A stretch of 9,052 nucleotides of DNA, from positions 1 through 9,052 of the forward strand of contig URMR01000071.1 in NCBI GenBank assembly GCA_900548935.1, given 5' to 3'. Positions 4,495 through 9,052 of this stretch are shown here, piece after piece. The stretch comes from an uncultured Collinsella sp. (GTDB lineage: Bacteria > Actinomycetota > Coriobacteriia > Coriobacteriales > Coriobacteriaceae). The position numbers and the translations under genes were made by a program. Position 1 is the stretch's first letter. Each line of letters begins with the position of its first letter. Under the pieces are notes generated by a model that made no database searches, was not told the DNA's origin, and saw only the letters and a program-made list of their open reading frames with translations.

Positions 4495-5172
4495 CTACCT
4501 CCCGCGCAGGGCTTTGAGCTTGGCCAGGGCATCGGGGCTCAGGCGACTGCCCAGAGTCATCTTGATCTGCGGAGCTTCCTCTGCCTCGTGCACGTCGTTG
4601 TCAATCTGCTTGATCTCGTCCACCAGCATGCGGCTCGAGATACGCGTGACACCCTTGCCCATGACGACGGCCTGAATCGTGCCGTCGCTCGATACCACGG
4701 AGCACGCGCGACCTTCCTCGCGTGCCTCGATGCAGAGCTTTTGCACCACGGTATCGGCAGAGACGCCCGTCGGCGAAAACTCGATGCGCACGCCGCGGGC
4801 CGGCAGGTTGGGGCGCTCGCTGGAAATATTGCCCGCGCCGTCGAACACAATCACGGCCTCGTAGCGGCCCTGGGCAAACGCCGCCACGTCGTTGATGAGT
4901 GCGGTGCGCGCCATATCGTGGACGTCGCTGGAATACGGATCGTCGGAATGGTCGTAGACGAGCTTTTCGTAGCGCGGCGTGCAGTGGATCACGTTGTAGC
5001 CGTCGACCACCAGCAGCTCGGGCTTGTTGGAGTGCACCGTCGAGACTGGGTCGGCGATAGCCTGTGCAAACGCATTGCCGCCCACGCCGTAGGTCGCGGC
5101 CGAAACAATCGGCTTGGCCGAGCCCTCGCCAAAGCGCTTGGCCTTGGACTTGGCACGGTTCTTCTTGGACAT
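4495..5172 (-). CDS. rae1: Rae1/YacP-type PIN-like (NYN) endonuclease
   Basis: In Bacillus subtilis Rae1 (YacP) is a ribosome-bound nuclease that cuts certain mRNAs in the A site during translation. The core fold is visible: LLVVDGYNVIH at 53-63 with the first acidic residue D57, VIVFDGAGN at 107-115 with D111, SADTVVQ at 138-144, and VVSSDGTIQ at 159-167 with D163. The acidic residues expected at a PIN-like metal site are therefore present. The protein has 225 residues against about 170 for the Bacillus enzyme. The extra length is mainly a basic N-terminal region of about 50 residues (SKKNRAKSKAKRFG) plus a C-terminal tail rich in Lys and Arg, both possibly for ribosome or RNA contact. The ATG lies 3 nt after the rlmB stop, with AGGAG inside the rlmB end. 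The neighbourhood rlmB-rae1 matches Bacillus. The exact function here is by analogy. Confidence 0.88.
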   Translation of the reverse strand: MSKKNRAKSKAKRFGEGSAKPIVSAATYGVGGNAFAQAIADPVSTVHSNKPELLVVDGYNVIHCTPRYEKLVYDHSDDPYSSDVHDMARTALINDVAAFAQGRYEAVIVFDGAGNISSERPNLPARGVRIEFSPTGVSADTVVQKLCIEAREEGRACSVVSSDGTIQAVVMGKGVTRISSRMLVDEIKQIDNDVHEAEEAPQIKMTLGSRLSPDALAKLKALRGR

Positions 5173-5175
5173 GCG

Positions 5176-6090
5176 CTACTCCTCTCCCATGAGCTCGCCG
5201 GCGTTGCGACGTAGCCACTCAAAGCATAGCGCCGTCGTTGCCTGGGCAACATTAAGGCTCTCGGTCATGCCGCGCTGGGGAAGCTTGGTCAAAAAGTCGC
5301 ATTTCTCGAGCACCAGGCGCGAGATGCCGTCGCCCTCAGAGCCCATGACGAGCGCAACGCGGCCCTCGAAGGGAGCGTCCCAGCAACTGCCCTCGGCATG
5401 CTCGGAGGCACCGCCCACCCAAAAGCCAGCAGCCTTAAGATCGTCAAGCGCACGAGCGATATTGGGAACCTGCGCGATGGGCAGATGCATGACGGCGCCG
5501 GCAGAAGTCTTGTAGCTGCCCACGGTCACACCGGCGGCACGCTTGTTGGCAATGATGACGCCCGCCGCGCCCACGACCTCGGCAGAGCGCACGATGGCGC
5601 CAAAGTTACCGTCGTCGGTCACGTGGTCGAGCACCACGACAAGCGCCGGACCGTCGCCCGCGCGGTCGAGAATATCGGCAACATCGGCATAGGGGAAGTT
5701 GCCCACCTCGAGCGCAATGCCCTGGTGAGCGCCATGGCTCGACAGCGCATCGAGCTGTGCACGCGGCACGTACTTAATGCGGACACCCGAAGCGTTGAGG
5801 TCATCGACCAAACGCGACAGGGCAGCATCGCGCTCCCCGCCCTCGGCGATGAGCGCGCACTTGATGGGAAAACCGGTGCGTAGCGCCTCGGCGGCAGCAC
5901 GACGGCCTTCGATAAACTCGCCCTTGGGAGCCTGGACAGCGTCGCGGTTGCGATCGCGCTGCGGACGTGCGGCCTGGGTGCGATCGCGCTGGCCCTTGGG
6001 AGCGGCAGCGCGATCATTGCGGCGAATCGGACGCGAGCCAGAAGCAGCCTGCTTGCCTCCACGCGGTGCACGCTTGCGATTGTCGGCCAT
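5176..6090 (-). CDS. rlmB: 23S rRNA 2'-O-methyltransferase, TrmH/SpoU family (RlmB-like)
   Basis: SPOUT-class enzymes of this type methylate a ribose in 23S rRNA (Gm2251 in E. coli for RlmB) using S-adenosylmethionine. The product has 304 residues. Residues 1-55 are a low-complexity, Arg-rich extension probably for RNA binding. Residues 57-130 are the L30e-like substrate domain (FIEGRRAAAEAL). The catalytic domain carries all three knot motifs: DHVTDDGNFGAIVRSAE (155-171, with N162 and R168), MGSEGDGIS (249-257) and MTESLNVAQA (275-284). The ATG has AAGGAGG at 6098-6104. The stop is 3 nt from the rae1 start. A 255-bp gap with two structured units separates it from cysS, so it may have separate expression control. 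The exact rRNA site is inferred from the family; related paralogues modify other nucleotides. Confidence 0.93.
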   Translation of the reverse strand: MADNRKRAPRGGKQAASGSRPIRRNDRAAAPKGQRDRTQAARPQRDRNRDAVQAPKGEFIEGRRAAAEALRTGFPIKCALIAEGGERDAALSRLVDDLNASGVRIKYVPRAQLDALSSHGAHQGIALEVGNFPYADVADILDRAGDGPALVVVLDHVTDDGNFGAIVRSAEVVGAAGVIIANKRAAGVTVGSYKTSAGAVMHLPIAQVPNIARALDDLKAAGFWVGGASEHAEGSCWDAPFEGRVALVMGSEGDGISRLVLEKCDFLTKLPQRGMTESLNVAQATTALCFEWLRRNAGELMGEE

Positions 6091-6133
6091 AGGACGGCCT
6101 CCTTAAAAACAATTATCAATAGAACAAACGAAA

Positions 6134-6234
6134 CGACCGCCCGAGGTGCGGCAGATTGCCTTGAAAGAGGAGGGCATAGACCTTGAGGTCATGCCCGACG
6201 ATTGAAAGGCAAGGTGCCGTGACTCGGGCGGTCG
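6134..6234 (+). ncRNA. Candidate structured RNA, unit 1
   Basis: This 101-nt fold has an outer stem 6134-6145/6223-6234 (12 bp), a second stem 6148-6153/6215-6220 with one G-U, a GATT/AAGG internal loop, stem GCCTT/AAGGC (6158-6162/6206-6210), and a purine-rich 9x9 loop (GAAAGAGGA/GACGATTGA). It ends in stem GGGCAT/ATGCCC plus GACC/GGTC closed by TTGA. Unit 2 repeats the same plan with different stems. The strand is inferred from wobble pairs. I do not recognise it as a known riboswitch. Confidence 0.6.
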
Positions 6235-6238
6235 GTAC

Positions 6239-6338
6239 GGGTTTTCCAAGTGCCCGAGATTGCCGTGAAAGAGGAGCGACGCGTACTTGAGTACGCGAGC
6301 GACGGTTTGAACGGCAAGGTCGGGTGCTTGGGAAACCC
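6239..6338 (+). ncRNA. Candidate structured RNA, unit 2
   Basis: The outer stem 6239-6257/6320-6338 has 19 consecutive pairs, three of them G-U on the plus strand (A-C mismatches on the minus strand). Next come the same GATT/AAGG loop, stem GCCGT/ACGGC (6262-6266/6311-6315), the same GAAAGAGGA loop facing GACGGTTTGA, and a hairpin CGCGTAC/GTACGCG (6280-6286/6291-6297) closed by TTGA. It starts 5 nt after unit 1 and ends 7 nt from the cysS stop codon. Confidence 0.6.
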
Positions 6339-6345
6339 GCGGGGA

Positions 6346-7812
6346 TTAGAGAGATTTGATACGGGTGCCGGCGGCAGTATCTTCAATCGTCAGGCCCAGG
6401 TCCTTGAGCTGATCGCGAATGGCATCTGCCAGATCCCAGTTCTTGGCGGCACGGGCCTCGGCGCGAGCCTCGAGAATCTTGGAAGCTGCCTCGTCCACGT
6501 CGTCACCAGTGTAGGCGACCAGGCCGGCGGCAACGCCCAGCAGGCCCAGCGGCAGCTCGACCTTGGGCTCGGGAAGCTCGACGCCAAGCGTATCGAGCAG
6601 CTCGGCCAGCGTGTCGGCGGCAGCCAGGGCTGCGGCCTTGTCGGCAGCATCGCCCGCCTGCTCCAGATACTGGTTGCACTCGGTGACAAAGCCAAAGACG
6701 GCACCCATGGCACCGGCGGTGTTAAAGTCGTCGTCCATGCACTCCTTAAAGGCGGCGCGGGTCTCGGCGGCCTTGGCAGCAAACGCCTCGGCGGCAGCCG
6801 CATCGGCGTTGGCCGTCGCGTGGTTCGCAGCCCAACGCAGGTTCTCGACCGTACCGGCAATACGCGTGAGCGAATTCTCGGCACCCTCCAGGCGCTCCCA
6901 GGAGAAGTCGAGCGGCGAGCGATAGCTCGTCTGCAGCATCAGCAGGCGCAGGGCGGCAGCGGAGTGCTGCTCGAGGACCTCGGCCAGCGTAAAGAAGTTG
7001 CCGAGCGACTTGGACATCTTCTCGCCGTCGACCAGCAGCATGCCCGTGTGCATCCAGGTGTTGGAGAAACCCTGGTGCCAGGCGCAGGTGGCCTGGGCGC
7101 ACTCGTTCTCGTGATGCGGGAAGGCAAGGTCGGAGCCGCCGCCGTGGATGTCGATCGGGGTGCCCAGGTAGCGATGCACCATGGCAGCGCACTCGGTGTG
7201 CCAACCGGGACGGCCCTCGCCCCAGGGACTCGGCCAGCTGGGCTCGCCGGGCTTGGCGGCCTTCCACAGGGCAAAGTCGAGCGGGTCGTTCTTGTCCTCG
7301 TTCTCCTCGATGCGTGCGCCAACCATAAGGTCGTCGATGTTGCGGCCCGAGACCTGACCATAGTTGGGATCGCTGCGCACAGCAAAGTACACGTCGCCGT
7401 TATCGGCGGCGTAAGCATGGCCCTGCTCGATGAGCGTCTTGATCATGGCGATCATGGGGCCGATTTCCTTGGTGGCGCGGGGGCGCACATCGGGATCGAG
7501 CACGTTGGCGGCGCGCATAACGCCGATGAACTTGTCGGAGAACTCCGTCGCGACCTCGGCGGCCGTACGGCCCTGCTCGTTGGCGCGCTTGATGATCTTG
7601 TCATCGACATCGGTGAGGTTCTGGGCAAACGTGACCTCGTAGCCGCTCGCGATGAGCCAGCGACGAATCACGTCAAAGCAGATGAACGTGCGGGCATTGC
7701 CGATGTGAATGTTGTCATAGACCGTGGGGCCGCACACGTACATGCGGACCTTGCCGGACTCGATGGGCTGGAACTCTTCCTTTTTATGGGTAGCGCTGTT
7801 GTAGATACGCAT
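6346..7812 (-). CDS. cysS: Cysteinyl-tRNA synthetase
   Basis: This enzyme attaches cysteine to tRNA-Cys. The 488 residues match the usual class I length. The signatures are MYVCGPTVYDNIHIGNAR (24-41, with HIGN at 36-39) and KMSKS (265-269). The zinc site expected from the E. coli enzyme is intact: C27, C208, H233 and E237, with WHTEC at 204-208 and FPHHENE at 231-237. Residues 300-488 form the helical anticodon-binding part, which is unusually Ala-rich (for example 330-350 and 390-400). The ATG lies 3 nt after the ispF stop, and its AAGGAG site is made of the last ispF codons, so translation is coupled. There is no room for a T-box leader directly upstream. The position after ispF and before rlmB matches the actinobacterial order. 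Confidence 0.97.
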   Translation of the reverse strand: MRIYNSATHKKEEFQPIESGKVRMYVCGPTVYDNIHIGNARTFICFDVIRRWLIASGYEVTFAQNLTDVDDKIIKRANEQGRTAAEVATEFSDKFIGVMRAANVLDPDVRPRATKEIGPMIAMIKTLIEQGHAYAADNGDVYFAVRSDPNYGQVSGRNIDDLMVGARIEENEDKNDPLDFALWKAAKPGEPSWPSPWGEGRPGWHTECAAMVHRYLGTPIDIHGGGSDLAFPHHENECAQATCAWHQGFSNTWMHTGMLLVDGEKMSKSLGNFFTLAEVLEQHSAAALRLLMLQTSYRSPLDFSWERLEGAENSLTRIAGTVENLRWAANHATANADAAAAEAFAAKAAETRAAFKECMDDDFNTAGAMGAVFGFVTECNQYLEQAGDAADKAAALAAADTLAELLDTLGVELPEPKVELPLGLLGVAAGLVAYTGDDVDEAASKILEARAEARAAKNWDLADAIRDQLKDLGLTIEDTAAGTRIKSL

Positions 7813-7815
7813 TCG

Positions 7816-8310
7816 TTACTCCTTAACGGTTTTCTGTAGCAGGCAGACGGCCCAGGCGCCGATTCCCTCGCCCTGGCCTTCCCAACCGAGCTTTTCGGTC
7901 GTAGTAGCGGCGACGCCCACGTTTTCGATGTCAACGCCCAGGGCATGGGCAAGGTTGGCGCGCATGGCATCGCGGTGCGGGGTGATTTTGGGCTGCTGGC
8001 AGGCAATGGTGCAGTCGGCATCGACAAACTCAAAGCCCAGCTCGCGCGCATAGTCCATCACACGGGCAAGCAGCACCATCGAGTCGGCGCCCTCATAGGC
8101 AGGATCGGTGTCAGGGAACAGTTTGCCGATGTCTCCCCCGCGGCAGGCGCCCAAAATGGCGTCGGCCAAGGCGTGCGCGAGCACATCGGCATCCGAGTGG
8201 CCCAGCAGGCCGCGCTCGTAGGGAATGTCGACACCGCCGATGATACATCGACGCCCCTCCACCAGACGGTGGACGTCGTAGCCATGGCCAATGCGCAGGT
8301 TACTGAACAT
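7816..8310 (-). CDS. ispF: 2-C-methyl-D-erythritol 2,4-cyclodiphosphate synthase
   Basis: This enzyme cyclises CDP-ME 2-phosphate to MEcPP, with release of CMP, in the non-mevalonate isoprenoid pathway. The product has 164 residues, full length for the trimeric family. Metal ligands D12 and H14 (GYDVHR) and H46 (HSDADVLAHA at 38-47) are present, together with GGDIGKLFPDTD (58-69) and the substrate loop TTTEKLGWEG (136-145). The ATG lies inside the end of ispD, an 11-nt overlap, and its last codons provide the ribosome site of cysS. This is a separate gene, not the IspDF fusion found in some proteobacteria. IspE, which acts between IspD and IspF, is not in the window. Confidence 0.97.
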   Translation of the reverse strand: MFSNLRIGHGYDVHRLVEGRRCIIGGVDIPYERGLLGHSDADVLAHALADAILGACRGGDIGKLFPDTDPAYEGADSMVLLARVMDYARELGFEFVDADCTIACQQPKITPHRDAMRANLAHALGVDIENVGVAATTTEKLGWEGQGEGIGAWAVCLLQKTVKE

Positions 8311-9028
8311 GGGGAAGGTCCTCTCCCTCGGCCATGCGACCGAGCAGAATCGCGGTTACGGGACGCAGGTCCTCGGGCACCGTCACCTTAAGGTTATCGC
8401 GCGGGCTCTGGACACAGCGGACGCGCCCGCCCATGCGCTCAACCAGCGATGAATCGTCGGTACCGATAAAGTCCTCGGCAATCGCCGCGGCATGGGCGCG
8501 CTTCATAGCGTCGACGCTAAAGATCTGCGGCGTCTGTGCAGCCCAATAGAGTTCGCGCGGCGGTGTCTCGACGATGTTATCGCCATCGACGATCTTGAGT
8601 GTGTCGATGGCGGGCTGGCCGCACACGACACCGTCGAGGGCGCGGTCGCTCACGAGCACGTCGATAGCGTGATCGATGGCCTCGGTGGTAATGAGCGGAC
8701 GAGCGCCATCGTGAATGGCGACGTATTCAAAGCCCGCCGGCACTGCGTGCACGCCTGCGCGGGTGGAATCCTGGCGGGTCGCGCCGGCATCGGCAAAGCT
8801 GATGGGCGTGTCATAGTCAAACGGGTCGATGGCCAGGCGGCGCATCTCGGCACGGCGCTCGGCAGGACACACCACCACGATGTGGCCGACCTTATCGCTA
8901 CGGTCAAATGCGCGAATGGACCAGCTCATAAGCGGACGGTCCGCCACATTGACGAGCTGCTTGCCACCGGGGTTACCAAAGCGCTGGCCGCTGCCACCGG
9001 CAACGACCACGGCGCATACGGGCGCCAT
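8300..9028 (-). CDS. ispD: 2-C-methyl-D-erythritol 4-phosphate cytidylyltransferase
   Basis: This enzyme joins CTP and MEP to give CDP-ME and pyrophosphate in the non-mevalonate pathway. The product has 242 residues. The nucleotide-binding start VVVAGGSGQRFG (7-18) with K23 is followed by GATRQDSTRAG (82-92), HDGARPL (106-112), QTPQIF (165-170), DDSSLVE (191-197) and NLKVTVPED (212-220, with K214), all in the expected order. The ATG at 9026-9028 overlaps a TAA on the same strand as TAATG, which suggests coupling to an upstream gene. The last 11 bases overlap ispF. Confidence 0.96.
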   Translation of the reverse strand: MAPVCAVVVAGGSGQRFGNPGGKQLVNVADRPLMSWSIRAFDRSDKVGHIVVVCPAERRAEMRRLAIDPFDYDTPISFADAGATRQDSTRAGVHAVPAGFEYVAIHDGARPLITTEAIDHAIDVLVSDRALDGVVCGQPAIDTLKIVDGDNIVETPPRELYWAAQTPQIFSVDAMKRAHAAAIAEDFIGTDDSSLVERMGGRVRCVQSPRDNLKVTVPEDLRPVTAILLGRMAEGEDLPHVQ

Positions 9029-9052
9029 TATGCGTTCCCCTGTTTGGTGCCC
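9028..9052 (-). CDS. Possible 3' end of an upstream gene
   Basis: In the frame whose TAA shares one base with the ispD ATG, the last seven codons would read GTKQGNA. In Mycobacterium tuberculosis the gene in this position is carD, but eight codons are too few to identify anything. It is given only because the TAATG overlap is typical of coupled genes in an operon. Confidence 0.25.

Noticed and set aside
7813..7815. T-box leader for cysS
   Set aside because: Only 3 nt separate the ispF stop from the cysS start, so no leader is possible there.
6250..7839. Very long plus-strand open frame opposite cysS
   Set aside because: It is a shadow of the high-GC cysS gene, whose catalytic and zinc motifs are intact on the other strand. 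The frame also runs through structured unit 2.

Overview
The window looks like a high-GC Gram-positive chromosome, most likely a Coriobacteriia member (Collinsella-like). This is inferred from gene order and codon use, not from a search. The right half carries ispD-ispF-cysS-rlmB, the order known from actinobacteria (in Mycobacterium tuberculosis it follows carD). A rae1/yacP-type nuclease gene follows rlmB, as in Bacillus. The left edge has a tRNA-Tyr/Thr/Met cluster leading into tuf, which recalls the E. coli thrU-tyrU-glyT-thrT-tufB operon.

Layout, left to right. Positions 1-319 are the N-terminal third of EF-Tu (minus strand). Positions 416-663 are tRNA-Met, tRNA-Thr(GGT) and tRNA-Tyr, all minus, driven by a near-consensus promoter at 726-755. 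Positions 664-1356 have no convincing gene but are dense in repeats: a 20-bp-arm inverted repeat, copies of a GATnnTCCACGCTC motif, and three copies of a 56-57 bp palindromic element spaced 80 bp apart. Positions 1357-3870 are an accessory cassette: a minus-strand protein with a Gly/Ala-rich N-terminus and a GIY-YIG-like C-terminus, a 530 bp non-coding gap, then three plus-strand genes (membrane-anchored helical protein, 59-aa zinc-ribbon protein, 70-aa acidic protein) closed by a strong terminator. Two more copies of the palindromic element, again 80 bp apart, sit at 3967-4102. So the cassette is bracketed by the same repeat family, with tRNA genes outside it on both sides.

Positions 4146-4328 are tRNA-Thr(TGT) with its own terminator and promoter. 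A 26-nt near-copy of its anticodon arm lies at 4429-4454. From 4495 to the right edge, rae1, rlmB, cysS, ispF and ispD are all on the minus strand and mostly overlap or nearly abut. They link isoprenoid precursor synthesis (IspD and IspF, consecutive enzymes except for IspE), cysteinyl-tRNA charging, 23S rRNA methylation and translation-linked mRNA cleavage.

The only real gap in that operon, 6091-6345 between cysS and rlmB, holds the strongest candidate for something new. Two tandem units of about 100 nt fold the same way, share near-identical internal loops and a TTGA tetraloop, and differ in their stems by base-pair-preserving changes. Their wobble pairs are G-U on the plus strand, which suggests a plus-strand RNA, opposite to the flanking genes.
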